Source: Tritrichomonas musculus
Taxonomy: Eukaryota; Parabasalia; Tritrichomonadida; Tritrichomonadidae
DNA: 64,000 nt
Direction: 5' to 3'
Assembly: GCA_039105265.1 (NCBI GenBank)
Contig: JAPFFF010000009.1
Location: 2,480,001-2,544,000, forward strand
The first letter of the stretch is position 1, and every line of letters starts with the position of its first letter. The notes under the pieces are model-generated. The model ran no database searches, had not been told where the DNA came from, and saw nothing but the letters and a program-made list of their open reading frames with translations. The translations under genes and the position numbers were made by a program. This document shows positions 39,691 through 49,855 of this stretch, one piece after another.

Positions 39691-40068
39691 TTAATTAATC
39701 AAAGACAAACCAAAAATAATCAAAGCCAGATTAATTCAAAACCAAATCTAGCAAAATGTGAGTAATAAATTAAGATAAACCTAGCGGCAGTGATATGAAA
39801 TATAATTTCTATTATAAAGTGCCCCAAAAAAATAGGGGTCACATTCAATAAAATAGGGGTTGACGATCAAGTTAAGAAAAAATTGAATATTTTTTCAGAA
39901 AATATAATTTTAAGAAAAAAAAATTTTTCAAATATTTTTTTCTCAAAATAAATTTTTATTATCGTTTTCCCTTGAAATTAATTATTTTTTGAATTGACCC
40001 CCTTTATTTCTCTCACTTTAGATATTTTGGTTTTTCTTAAATTAATTTAAGAAATAATATAATAAATA

Positions 40069-42321
40069 ATGAGTTCACGTAATGTTTTACAAGCATTTGC
40101 TTCTCTATACAGGTTCCTAGATGATAATTCAGACAATAGCGAAGAACATTTCGATGACATATTATCAAAGCCTCAAAACAGTTCTGCGCAAAATCTAATA
40201 AGCTCTTTTCAAGACCTTCTAAACTCAAAGAAGAATCAGCAAAATCAAAATATTTCGCAGTCTTTTTGTCATCAATATTTTACTCTTCCTCAAGTCCAAA
40301 TCAAATCTAGTATTGGACAGCCTAATTCGTCGTTAAGTATTATTAATAATAACACAGAGAATACTTCGCAATCTTTGAGTCATCAATATTTTACTCTTCC
40401 TCAAGTCCAAATCAAATCTAGTATTGGACAGCCAAATTCATTTACAAATCCTTCAATCCAGCCTAATTCGTCGTTAAGTATTATTAATAACACAGATAAT
40501 TCAAATGCAAATTATGAATCTCAGCATTTCATAGTAACGGATGAATTTTTGGAAAAATGTTATGAAGCACACCTTTTACATTCATACAACAATTATAAAT
40601 CATTGAAGAAAGAGATGGAAAAGCATTACAAAGGACTTAATAAAGTTAGTTTAAAATCATTCAAAAACATTTGCCAGACTGCATTCACATTAATAAAATC
40701 TAGAGGAAAAAGTAATTTTAATTTCAATAACATAATTGATCTGTTAAACTTGGAATACGATATTGTGAAAGATGAAGATTTAAAATACAATAAACAATAT
40801 CGTATTCCTCAAAATGGACTGATATGCATGAATGGTCCTTGGTCATCTGACGAAACTGATAAACTAATAAATGTTATAAATCGGGGCCTTTCAACAGGAG
40901 AAATACTTTCTAATAAGCATAATATAGATTGGATCAAGGTATCGAAGCATATGGTTGGAAGATCTGGAAAACAATGTTACGATAAATTCAGATCCTTACC
41001 GAAAAGCGACATGGTCCTTCGCCATAAAGAAACAATAAAAAGTTATAACTTCAACACAATGCTTCTTGGATCATTTTCTGATTTTGAGGAAAACGAAATG
41101 GCCACAGAAATTATCAAAAGAATAAATAACAAAGAAGTCGTTACCTTATTAGATGTTGCTGGGATGGCCATTAAGAAATATTATAGTCCAATTTCTTTGG
41201 CAACAAGATATCTTATAATCAAATCTATTCGCCAACATAAATGGCCTTTCGACGAAAATGGAGAAATTATTATCTCTAATTTTGAAGAAAAGGTTCAAAG
41301 TTTATTCGATATCGCAAGTGATACACCACATATACTAATGAACGAGGTTCAAATGCGAAATTTTTCAGCTAGCTTATCTTGGTGCAGGCGGTTTTTAGAT
41401 AGACATGGACTTAGTATGCGCAAACCTCATAACGAAAGGCGAGGAGAGGTTAATATGAGATTTGTTAAAAAATACTTAAAAGCTCTTGCAAAAGCAGTAG
41501 CAAAATATGGAGCATCAAGAATAATCAATATGGATGAAACCTTCATCCATACTTACAATTTTGAACAAAAAGTAGTCGGCATTAAAAATCAAGAAACAAG
41601 AGAAGTTGTTAGAGGGGAGAAGTTTAATGCAAAAGAGGGAACAACAGTTATTGCATCGATTCAAATGCAGTTAGAACAAAGAATTCCCTTGGTTATTGTA
41701 GCCAAGGGAAAAACTAAATTATCAGAGAAGAAGTATGGAGTTGAAGACACAGAAGAAGAAGAAGAAGAGGAAGAATGGAACAGTGAAATAGATGAAGAGA
41801 AAGAAGAAGAAGATAAGGAATTAATTGTCCATTCACCAAGTGGATGGACAAATAGAGAAGTCATGGTGAAATATCTGAAATGGCTCTCAAAGAAAATGAA
41901 TGATGAGCCATTTGCACTTGTTTTTGACGTTTACAAATCCCACCTTGATAAGGAAGTCAGAAAAGAAGCTAAAAGGTTAGGAATCAAATTAATTTATGTG
42001 CCAGCATGTGGGACTGGTAAGTACCAGCCCCTCGACATCAGAGTATTTGGTGTATTAAAAAAAGAAATAGCAAATTATGAAAAAAAAAATGCAATACCAG
42101 AAGACATTGCGAGATATAAATATATTTATAAAATGCTGAAAAATATTTGGAAGAGAATGAACATAAAGGTTCTCGAAGAGGGGTGGAAAATTCCTGGATT
42201 CTCAAACGATAATGAGTTATCATCTAATGTAAATACTGAATCATCAGATGAATTAGAAGAAATAACAAATACCGATGACACTGATTACCATCCATCTAGT
42301 GATGAAGACAATTCTTCTTAA
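40069..42321 (+). CDS. Pogo/Tc1-mariner-type transposase with Myb/SANT domain
   Basis: 750 residues. Residues about 60-140 hold a 37-residue duplication (HQYFTLPQVQIKSSIGQPNS twice, DNA period 111 bp). A Myb/SANT repeat lies at 256-308 (GPWSSDETDKL ... GRSGKQCYDKF). SWCRRFLDRHGLSMR (about 442-456) is the Tc5/CENP-B-like helix-turn-helix end. The catalytic core has D489 (NMDETFIHT), D620 (FDVYKSHLD) and D656 (YQPLDIRVF), 35 residues between the last two. An acidic insertion (about 560-585) separates D1 and D2. The C-terminus is acidic. The family cuts and pastes at TA. Both DNA-binding domains probably recognise the 38-bp ends. The frame is intact. Confidence 0.9.
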   Translation: MSSRNVLQAFASLYRFLDDNSDNSEEHFDDILSKPQNSSAQNLISSFQDLLNSKKNQQNQNISQSFCHQYFTLPQVQIKSSIGQPNSSLSIINNNTENTSQSLSHQYFTLPQVQIKSSIGQPNSFTNPSIQPNSSLSIINNTDNSNANYESQHFIVTDEFLEKCYEAHLLHSYNNYKSLKKEMEKHYKGLNKVSLKSFKNICQTAFTLIKSRGKSNFNFNNIIDLLNLEYDIVKDEDLKYNKQYRIPQNGLICMNGPWSSDETDKLINVINRGLSTGEILSNKHNIDWIKVSKHMVGRSGKQCYDKFRSLPKSDMVLRHKETIKSYNFNTMLLGSFSDFEENEMATEIIKRINNKEVVTLLDVAGMAIKKYYSPISLATRYLIIKSIRQHKWPFDENGEIIISNFEEKVQSLFDIASDTPHILMNEVQMRNFSASLSWCRRFLDRHGLSMRKPHNERRGEVNMRFVKKYLKALAKAVAKYGASRIINMDETFIHTYNFEQKVVGIKNQETREVVRGEKFNAKEGTTVIASIQMQLEQRIPLVIVAKGKTKLSEKKYGVEDTEEEEEEEEWNSEIDEEKEEEDKELIVHSPSGWTNREVMVKYLKWLSKKMNDEPFALVFDVYKSHLDKEVRKEAKRLGIKLIYVPACGTGKYQPLDIRVFGVLKKEIANYEKKNAIPEDIARYKYIYKMLKNIWKRMNIKVLEEGWKIPGFSNDNELSSNVNTESSDELEEITNTDDTDYHPSSDEDNSS

Positions 42322-43930
42322 TTATTTTAATAAATTTTTATCTTTATCTTTGATTTTTATTTTTTAAATAATACCAATTAAGAATATAAATCATAAATGA
42401 ATAAAATTCATAAGAAATATTATTTAAAAATAATTTCATTTTAATATATATATATATTTTTCTTTTTTTTAACTATTTCAAATTTCGACTTCAGAAGGTG
42501 AATTATATGGTGAAAAATCAAACACGGCTTGTTAAAATTTATCTTTCATGGCTCTTACTCATCATTTTTTTTTTTTTTTTTTTTTTTTTACTAAGTGAAA
42601 AAGAAAGTTTAAAAAATAATTTAAAAGCAAAATAAAACTTGAATTAAGTTAAATAGCAGTTTTAATTCATTTTTTAATTTGAAAAAAAAATTTATTTTTT
42701 ATTTTTGTTCATGAAAAAAGTTTTTTCTGATTTTTCAAATAGTCTTTTAGTTTAAATTGATACTATTAAAAAATGTTTATTATATATTTTTAAATAAATA
42801 AAATAATAATAAAAATAGTCTGAATTAATACTAATTTTAATATTCCAAATAAAAGAGAAGCTTTTTATTTGATAATTAGTTCAAGTTATGATGTGAAATG
42901 AATATGAAAATATGATTTAAAATGGAGTAACAATGCGATTTATCTGAATTTTTGAATATTTTAAATTAGAAATTGTGAATTATTGATAGTTGCATCTTTT
43001 TCAATGATTTTATCATTGAATAATTGAGTATCTAAAATTCATATTTTTTTTAATAATATCTCATTGTTTTTTATTTGAAAAACGATATTTTTATTATTTG
43101 TTAAATTTCTTAAATATATAAAAAATTATTATTAACAATGAAAAAACAATTTTTAAAAGCAGTGATATAATGATTTTTTTTCTTTGATGATGACTTAATG
43201 AGAGTATAAATCATTATAAAATTATGCTAATTAATAGTTTCTCTTTTCTTAAAATAGATCAAATATTAATATAAAGCTATTCATAAAATTTTCCGAATTA
43301 TTATTTTTAATTATCATTTTAAAATAACTAAAAAAAAAAAAGAGTTTAACTCTTGTGATAAATAAATATCATGTTTATTTTTCATGAATCCAAAAAACCG
43401 TTGTGATAAAAAAGAAATAATATGGTCGATGAAAAATTAAAAATCACTTTTTTTTGTTTTTTGAAAAATTCTTCCAATAAATAAAAAATTTTAAAAAAAC
43501 AAATTTGTCGAAAATGCTTCAATGGCTATAAAAATGGATATGAATATTGAACTTTTTGAACCAAAAATGTAAGATTTTGGTGATCATATGTTTATCTAAA
43601 AATTTATAAATACAGTATTTTCATTTTTTATTTTGACTTTTCAATTGATCTTATTGGTCGAAATATTTGTAAATCAAATATGATTGGAAAATCAAAAATT
43701 TTGAGTTATTACCATTAAACAAAAGAGGATCAAGCAATATATAAAAGTTTCATATTTGAGCTTCTGAAATAAACAAATTTGTTAAAAAAAAAAGGAAAAA
43801 ATGAAGTGAAAATTTTTAAATAACGTATTTTTTACACAACGATCATATTTTGAATATTCTCAAAAATTAATATGACATCATAAATGATATGCTATATAGA
43901 AAAAATTGAAATACTCATTTCACTGTTTTC
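42322..43930. other. 3' non-coding part of the inner transposon
   Basis: 1.6 kb of AT-rich DNA, including a T-tract of about 25 bases near 42565-42590. No coding frame or repeat pair is evident. Confidence 0.45.
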
Positions 43931-43974
43931 TTTCAAAAGTGGAAAACTCATAGTCAAAGGTGAAAACATGGGTA

Positions 43975-44578
43975 TTTTCAATTGTTTTTTTTGTGCCGTT
44001 AAGTGACTTCACATTGTAATCCGAAGATTTAATTTTATTCAAAAAATACATAATAAAATGATCAAATAATTAAAATGTTGTATTGAGATTTCGATAAATC
44101 ATTTATTTCTTTAGAATCACAATATTTTTATCAGAGTAAAAATAGTTAACAGAATAAAAAAAAAACTTAACCATACTAACTTTCTCATTTTATCCGAGAT
44201 CAGGGTAATTTTTTATAATTATTCATTTTTTTGGTTTTTCATCTAAAAATATTAATTTTTAGCCTGCAAACCCAATAACAAATAACATATGACAATAAAA
44301 TACTATTTAATGATAGTAATCTCAGAAAAATAAAGGAATAATTTTTTTAATATAAACACAATACATTGAATTCATAGCTGGATAAAATTTATCCAAGTAA
44401 ATGTTTAAATTATATTAAATAACAAGCAGTTTTTAATGGGAAAAATTATTATCAAAAATTCCAGATTGATCAAATCCTTATTTTTTGAAGATATAAATAA
44501 GATTTTTTTTAAACACTAATAATTAATATATTTCAAGATCTTTATTGAAGATTTTGCTAATTCTTAATAAACAATTGT
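43975..44578. other. Right remnant of the outer element and spacer
   Basis: About 230 bp to the right end of the outer element, then non-coding spacer. AAGTGACTTCACATTG (near 44003) is also found near 15457, which points to a dispersed repeat. Confidence 0.4.
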
Positions 44579-44615
44579 AAACGGTTTAAACGGTTTTGAT
44601 TTTTAGCGCCAAAAA
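44579..44615 (+). promoter_or_regulatory. Candidate promoter motifs of the ubiquitin protease gene
   Basis: AAACGGTTT occurs twice in tandem (44579-44587, 44588-44596), followed by AGCGCCAAAA (44605-44614), which matches the E2F-type core TTTTGGCGC on the opposite strand. They lie 54-90 bp before the start codon in otherwise plain AT-rich DNA. ACGGTTT resembles Myb-binding words. Function is inferred only from sequence. Confidence 0.35.
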
Positions 44616-44668
44616 GTGAGGTCATTGAATTTTATTTAATAACATTTGAAAAGAAATAGTTTTCAACA

Positions 44669-47083
44669 ATGCTTCCACTTTCACCAACTCCTGATGCTCC
44701 AGAACAATGCCGCATTATTCGAGATCTTCTTCAAAGGACAAAAATCTTACCTAATTCTGAAGGTTTTTTAATTTCAGCAAAATGGTTTAAAAATTGGAAA
44801 GACCACGTAGGCTTCAATGGACCTGCTAATTTCTTCAAGGTGAATCCTATTGATAATAAATGCCTTTTGTCTGATAACCAAGTTAAAGATGATCTCAAGG
44901 TTCATGTTGATTATGAAGTTGTTCCAGAAACTGTTTTCAGTACCCTCCATGAATGGTATGGAGGCGGACCTGTTTTAAAGCGAAATGTTGAACATGATCC
45001 AGTTCATGATTGCAATGTTGTTGTTATTAATCCTCCTACCTTTGATATATATTATAACGATGATCATCAAACTTTCGAATTCTCTCTATATCAGCCAATA
45101 AAAGATTTAAAGCGAAAGGCCTGCGAAAGTTTCCACATCACGAATATGCAATCGCGTGCTCGCCTATGCGATTATTTCATGAAAGTTTGTCAAACCGAAC
45201 TTAATGATGAAAGATGTTTAGAATACTATGCAATACCTCCCGGATCTCAACTTATTCTTCAAGTTCAAAATGAAGACGGAACATGGCCAGAAACAATTGA
45301 TTCAAAGAACCAAGAATATTGGACCCGACTTGACAGAAGTGATCCAGGAATGCATGGTTTCCTAGCCACACCAAATGGCTGCTATGTTAATGTAGTCCTT
45401 CAATGCTTATCTCATTCTCAACCGCTTATTAATTATTTCACCGGCAGTGATTGGAAATTAAGCTTAAATTTGTCAAATAAAAGAGGTACAAAAGGTCGTT
45501 TAGCAGAAGCTTTTGCTGGAATTGTTCGAGATATGTGGACATCGAAAATTCCAGTATTGTCACCTAGGATTTTTAAGAACACAATAGGTGACCAAGTCGA
45601 AATTTTCAAAGGTGATAATCAAGGTGATGTTCACGAGCTCATTACATATACTCTAGATCTTTTGAGTGAAGATTTAAATCGATCAAATGAACTTATAGAA
45701 GGCTCAGTTGCTGAAGGAACATTAGATAACGAACAAGAAGTAGCCAAATCCTCTTGGGAATGCCATACTAAGTTCCAAGACTCATACATAGTAGAGAATT
45801 TTCATGGTTTATTCAGATCTCGTGTTGAATGCCAAAAGTGCCATCATACAGCTGTTTCTTTTGACCCATACTCAACCATTTCACTTGCAATTCCAATTCC
45901 TTTACAGAATACTGCTCCATTCACCTTCATTCCTTGGGATTTGAAAAAGCCACGCATTTTAATGCAGCTCAAACTCAACAATCCAACTTTGCTTACTGAG
46001 GTTATTGATGGAATTTGTCATAGAATGAAACGTCAAATGAATATAATATTTGCTGAGTACCATCAACATTCAATCGAGCTTAAGTGGCTAAAATATCTTG
46101 AGCCATCATCACGTGACATTAAAATAATTGCATTTGAACTTCCACCTCATAAGCCAGATGCTATATTTGCACAAGTACGCCTTATGGCTCCTGTTACAAA
46201 TGCTAACAGAAAAACTCAAAAGGAAATTGATCCATTCTGTCTTGTCCAACTTCCACCAACTATTTTAGATGGAAATAGTGAAGCAATTATTCAAGAAGAA
46301 TGCGAAAAACGATTTGACCCACTTTTTTCACCATGCAAAGGAGAAGTTACAAATCCAAAGATCAAAGATATTATTGACAAACTTTATCCTCCACAACCAA
46401 ATGATGAAGATTTTGCAACTCGACTCAAAGCTAAAATTTACAGTCGTTCATATGAAAAAACAGTCAAATTTGAAAGAGATCCTACTGTTACAATTGTAAC
46501 AACAAGAAGAATTGATGTTCGTCTCAATTCAGCCATCATTAGTGATCCCACCAAATTTGAATGGACAGCATTGCAGAACATTGAAAATACAATTGAAACA
46601 CCAACAGATTTCACTCATTCTAACATCTTTACACTCAAAGAATGCCTTGACAATTTTATTGCTGAGGACCAACTTGATGAAAAGAATTTGCGTTTCTGTC
46701 CATACTGTCAAGAAAATTCTAAATGCGCGAAAAAGATGGACCTTTGGTCAGCTCCAAAGGTTTTAATTCTACACCTTAAGAGATACCAGTGCAATATCTA
46801 CTCGACCAAGAAATTAACTGAGAAAGTCACATATCCTGATATTCTTGATCTTTCCAGTTATATAGTTGGACCAGATCAAGATAAAGATAACATGAAGTAC
46901 AAACTTTATGCAATAATTGAGCACTTTGGTGGTTTGGATTCTGGTCACTATGAGACAATCATATTACAAGACCAAAAAGATAAATGGTTCAAATACAATG
47001 ATCAATTGGTACAGATTATTAAGAAAGAGAAGGCACACTCACAAAATGCATACGTTTTATTCTACGTGAGGATTGATGAGTAA
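44669..47083 (+). CDS. Ubiquitin-specific protease, USP4/11/15-like (DUSP-UBL-USP)
   Basis: 804 residues. The N-terminal DUSP domain (about 15-115) contains ISAKWFKNWKDHVG and VVPETVFSTLHEWYGGGP. A ubiquitin-like region follows (about 120-210). The USP domain holds catalytic C238 in NGCYVNVVLQCL, H760 in SGHYE and D778 in KYNDQLV. Two zinc pairs (CQKC near 388 and CPYC/C near 678) form the fingers. The usual GNTCYMN box reads PNGCYVN, a mild departure. A ~200-residue insertion splits the catalytic core, as in USP4/15. It removes ubiquitin from proteins; targets are unknown. The catalytic triad is complete. Confidence 0.93.
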   Translation: MLPLSPTPDAPEQCRIIRDLLQRTKILPNSEGFLISAKWFKNWKDHVGFNGPANFFKVNPIDNKCLLSDNQVKDDLKVHVDYEVVPETVFSTLHEWYGGGPVLKRNVEHDPVHDCNVVVINPPTFDIYYNDDHQTFEFSLYQPIKDLKRKACESFHITNMQSRARLCDYFMKVCQTELNDERCLEYYAIPPGSQLILQVQNEDGTWPETIDSKNQEYWTRLDRSDPGMHGFLATPNGCYVNVVLQCLSHSQPLINYFTGSDWKLSLNLSNKRGTKGRLAEAFAGIVRDMWTSKIPVLSPRIFKNTIGDQVEIFKGDNQGDVHELITYTLDLLSEDLNRSNELIEGSVAEGTLDNEQEVAKSSWECHTKFQDSYIVENFHGLFRSRVECQKCHHTAVSFDPYSTISLAIPIPLQNTAPFTFIPWDLKKPRILMQLKLNNPTLLTEVIDGICHRMKRQMNIIFAEYHQHSIELKWLKYLEPSSRDIKIIAFELPPHKPDAIFAQVRLMAPVTNANRKTQKEIDPFCLVQLPPTILDGNSEAIIQEECEKRFDPLFSPCKGEVTNPKIKDIIDKLYPPQPNDEDFATRLKAKIYSRSYEKTVKFERDPTVTIVTTRRIDVRLNSAIISDPTKFEWTALQNIENTIETPTDFTHSNIFTLKECLDNFIAEDQLDEKNLRFCPYCQENSKCAKKMDLWSAPKVLILHLKRYQCNIYSTKKLTEKVTYPDILDLSSYIVGPDQDKDNMKYKLYAIIEHFGGLDSGHYETIILQDQKDKWFKYNDQLVQIIKKEKAHSQNAYVLFYVRIDE

Positions 47084-47668
47084 TTAGCCAATTTGACTCG
47101 CGTGCTTTTAGACATTTGATTGTTTAAAAAAATTATTGATTTAAATAAATTTTTTAATTCAAACCAATATATATTTAAGTAATAATAATGCTCTATTTAA
47201 AAATATAATTTCGATATTAAAACCCGATAGTTGGTACATTTTCTTTTAGCTACATTATAACGATCAGATCATTTTAGTAAAGTACACATATTTCAACATC
47301 TTTTGAAAATATTATAAAAGAAATGGAATATAGATTTACAATCATTACTAAACATTTTAAATGAAATCACTTCAAATCAATAAAAAAGCTATTGAACAAT
47401 CTATCTATTCTGAGAGATAATCTTTTTCAAAATAGCAAGTAGCTGAATTTAATGTATGAAATTTGAATTTATTAGTCAAAATTAATTTGATAAGTCAAAA
47501 AAAAAAAAAAAAAACTTCAAAAATTCTCAAAATTATCATTTTCAGCGTATATAAGGACAAACACCATGCGCAAACTGATGGGGAAAGGACTTTAAACCTG
47601 AAAAGATTTTCTATTGAGTTAATAATTTTAGAGTTGAATCATTGTAGAGATTATTCCATATAGGAACT
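47084..47668. other. Gene-free spacer before PCNA
   Basis: About 585 bp of AT-rich DNA with an A18 tract near 47498-47514. The last 150 bp are slightly richer in G and C. A short frame there has no family resemblance. Confidence 0.45.
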
Positions 47669-47686
47669 TCACAACCGTTGACGGTT
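47669..47686 (+). promoter_or_regulatory. PCNA start-site candidate: TCACA initiator and AACCGT-TG-ACGGTT dyad
   Basis: TCACA (47669-47673) fits the trichomonad initiator TCAYW. Immediately after it lies a perfect 6-bp inverted repeat AACCGT(TG)ACGGTT (47673-47686), 17 bp before the ATG. The dyad resembles Myb recognition sites (AACCGTT). Trichomonads use Inr elements and Myb regulators; that this site is used is inference. Confidence 0.45.
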
Positions 47687-47702
47687 TATATTTTTATTTA
47701 AA

Positions 47703-48503
47703 ATGGAAGCAAGACTTGAAAATCCAACTCTTTTTAAGAAAATTCTAGATGCTTTACGTGAACTTGTTGAAGAGGCTAATATCGACTGCAATGAAACAGG
47801 TTTATCTCTTCAAGCAATGGATGCTTCCCATGTTGCATTAGTTTCAATGCATTTAAATAGAAAATATTTTGACAGTTTTGAATGCAAAACAAACTTAACA
47901 CTCGGTGTCAACTTAGGATCAATTCAAAAGATATTGAAATGTGGCGATACAGATGACGTTCTTACTCTCAGAACAAATGAAGATAGCACAGAACTTAAAT
48001 TCCAGTTTGAAAATGGTGGCAAATATTTCGAGTTTTCAATGAATTTAATGGAAATTGATTCAGAACATCTCTCCATTCCAGAATCTGAACCAGAAGCATC
48101 AATCAAAATGTCTTCTAACGAATTTCTCAAAATATGCCGTAATTTAACTCAGTTTGGAGATACAGTTAAAATATCTGTTAAAAAGAATGAAGTATCTTTT
48201 TCATTAAATGGAAACACAGGAAGTGGCGCAGCCAAACTCAGTTCTTTAGAGGCAGATGGCGATTCAAAGCAAGTTGAGATAAAGACAGATTCTAGTGATC
48301 CACTCGATCTTTCATTTGCTCTCAGATATTTGAACTTTTTCACAAGAGCATCACCACTTTCAGAAAATGTAACACTTGAATTATCAAAAGATCGTCCACT
48401 TCTTGCGAAATTTGAACTTGATGATAACGCAGGATACATCAAATATTATCTTGCTCCAAAAGTTGATGAAGATGAGGATGAAGAAGGCGAAGCAGCCGAA
48501 TAA
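47703..48503 (+). CDS. PCNA: PCNA sliding clamp
   Basis: 266 residues (usual ~260). The two-domain PCNA fold is readable throughout. MEARLENPTLFKKILDALRE starts the clamp. GLSLQAMDASHVALVSM is the family signature of the first domain. The interdomain loop lies around residues 118-135. DLSFALRYLNFFTRASPLSE and YYLAPKVDEDEDEEGE form the C-terminal end. It forms a homotrimeric ring that tethers DNA polymerase delta and other PIP-box proteins to DNA in the nucleus. The acidic tail is a little longer than in animals. The start is the first ATG. It is an independent gene with its own promoter dyad. Confidence 0.97.
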   Translation: MEARLENPTLFKKILDALRELVEEANIDCNETGLSLQAMDASHVALVSMHLNRKYFDSFECKTNLTLGVNLGSIQKILKCGDTDDVLTLRTNEDSTELKFQFENGGKYFEFSMNLMEIDSEHLSIPESEPEASIKMSSNEFLKICRNLTQFGDTVKISVKKNEVSFSLNGNTGSGAAKLSSLEADGDSKQVEIKTDSSDPLDLSFALRYLNFFTRASPLSENVTLELSKDRPLLAKFELDDNAGYIKYYLAPKVDEDEDEEGEAAE

Positions 48504-48907
48504 AAATAATCAGATTTAATGGTTGAGCTAATAATAAAAGTTTCACATTTATTCATTTCTGAAAAAATTTTTTTTTATTTACATCATAATTATTAAATCT
48601 TAAAAGGTAATACAAATCACTATAATGCTCATTATCACTCTTTTATACAAATTTATAACACATTAATTTATATCAACTTTTTGAAATAATAAATGTTTTG
48701 AGGAATTTAAATTATTTGAATGATTAATTAGCTAGAAATATCATTGAATTTTAATGTTCATACATTTTAGGTTATTTATTCCAGTTTGCTTACCGTGTTA
48801 TATATTATACAACTATTCTTTTTAGTATAAAAAAAAGAAATAATGAACATATTGTGGGCTATCTTTCAAAAAAATTCATAAATTGTGATATGAAATAAAA
48901 CATTATA
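48504..48907. other. Spacer after PCNA
   Basis: About 400 bp, AT rich. TTCATAAATT near 48877, 30 bp before the next ATG, contains TCATA, which fits the TCAYW initiator. Confidence 0.4.
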
Positions 48908-49855
48908 ATGATTGAAGAAAATCCAATTGAATCTGAATCTGAAACAGAAACCAAAATAGAAACAGATACCAAAAACAGCTCAGACAACGAAGATTATTTA
49001 ACAGCTGATTTCAAAAATGAAATTGATGCTATTTACGAAATGAATTTTGAGGAAGCATGCGAATTAACACAAAGGAAGTACCAATACTATGATGACGAAA
49101 CAGAAAATGAAAAAGCTCATTATGAAGAGCAAGCTCAAATTCTCGAGCAACAAAACTATGAAGAGTACAATTCTGAGATTAGTCGTATAAGCCAAGATTA
49201 TCTTCAAACAGCTGAACGCTACAAAAATCTCTGGCAAGAATATTGCAAAACTCTTGTCGCTCGTCACAGGGAAGAGGCATCAGATCTTGAACAGCAATGG
49301 CGGGAAGCAAGAGATATACAAATTGCAAGATCAACTGAGCAAGCTGAGGCATCATTCGGCACTGCTCGAATTCTCGCAATGTGCGAACTATATGATAAGG
49401 CAATTGAAATCAGAAATGCTGCTCAAGATGTCATCACTGATAATAATACTCCTGAGCTTCAAAAAATTGATATTGATTTTACAGCAAGATTTCAATATAT
49501 GACCAAGAGGCATTTTGCTGAGTATCAGTATTTACATCGCCATCTAAAAGCTTTAATGAAAACATTACGTGAAAGAGCAAATGCACAAAAGAAAACAGCT
49601 GAAGCTACACTACAAGTTGAACAAGCACAAAATTCGTCCCTTATTTTAGAAACTGTTATAAAAGAAGGTGTTAGTATGAAAGCGAAAGAATCATTAATTC
49701 AATCTTTTTCACCAAGATCAAAATCTCGTCAAAGACCATTTTCTAAAGCAAGGTCATATGCAATTCATAGCTCTCCAATTGGCTTTTTATCACGTGGCTC
49801 ATCTTCATTAGCTTATAGCCCTGGAAATTTGACACCAAGACCAAGAAGGAAGTGA
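48908..49855 (+). CDS. Coiled-coil protein of a trichomonad-type family (315 aa)
   Basis: I do not recognise a named domain. The first 40 residues are acidic (ESESETETKIETD). Residues about 40-245 are charged helices with aromatic spacing (AHYEEQAQILEQQNYEEYNSE, YKNLWQEYCKTLVARHREEA). The C-terminal 60 are basic and S/P/R rich (SPRSKSRQRPFSKARS), a likely phosphorylated tail. The plan (acidic start, ~200-residue coiled coil, basic S-P tail) is the same as in the 59008-60198 gene, and both carry a L(R/Q)xxW(R/Q) stretch in the coil. They may be distant paralogues. Confidence 0.75.
   Translation: MIEENPIESESETETKIETDTKNSSDNEDYLTADFKNEIDAIYEMNFEEACELTQRKYQYYDDETENEKAHYEEQAQILEQQNYEEYNSEISRISQDYLQTAERYKNLWQEYCKTLVARHREEASDLEQQWREARDIQIARSTEQAEASFGTARILAMCELYDKAIEIRNAAQDVITDNNTPELQKIDIDFTARFQYMTKRHFAEYQYLHRHLKALMKTLRERANAQKKTAEATLQVEQAQNSSLILETVIKEGVSMKAKESLIQSFSPRSKSRQRPFSKARSYAIHSSPIGFLSRGSSSLAYSPGNLTPRPRRK

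Larger units (their letters stand above)
38937..43972 (+). mobile_element. Inner TA-flanked transposon with Myb-type pogo/Tc1-mariner transposase
   Basis: 5,036 bp. Ends of 38 bp beginning CCCATGTTTTCACCTTTGAC match in inverse without visible differences, and TA lies outside each (38935-38936, 43973-43974). One intact transposase gene is inside, and the remaining 2.8 kb is non-coding. Perfect TIRs and an unbroken gene suggest a recent and possibly mobile copy. It lies inside the outer element. Confidence 0.88.
35997..44205. mobile_element. Outer TA-flanked inverted-repeat element (host of the minisatellite)
   Basis: CCCTGATCTCGGATAAAATG begins at 35997 and its inverse (CATTTTATCCGAGATCAGGG) ends at 44205. 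The match extends about 29 bp, and TA lies outside both ends (35995-35996 and 44206-44207), the hallmark of Tc1/mariner-type insertion. The interval is 8.2 kb because a second element (38937-43972) sits inside. Without it the outer element is about 3.2 kb and holds no transposase, only the minisatellite and non-coding DNA. It is therefore non-autonomous or internally eroded. Confidence 0.7.
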
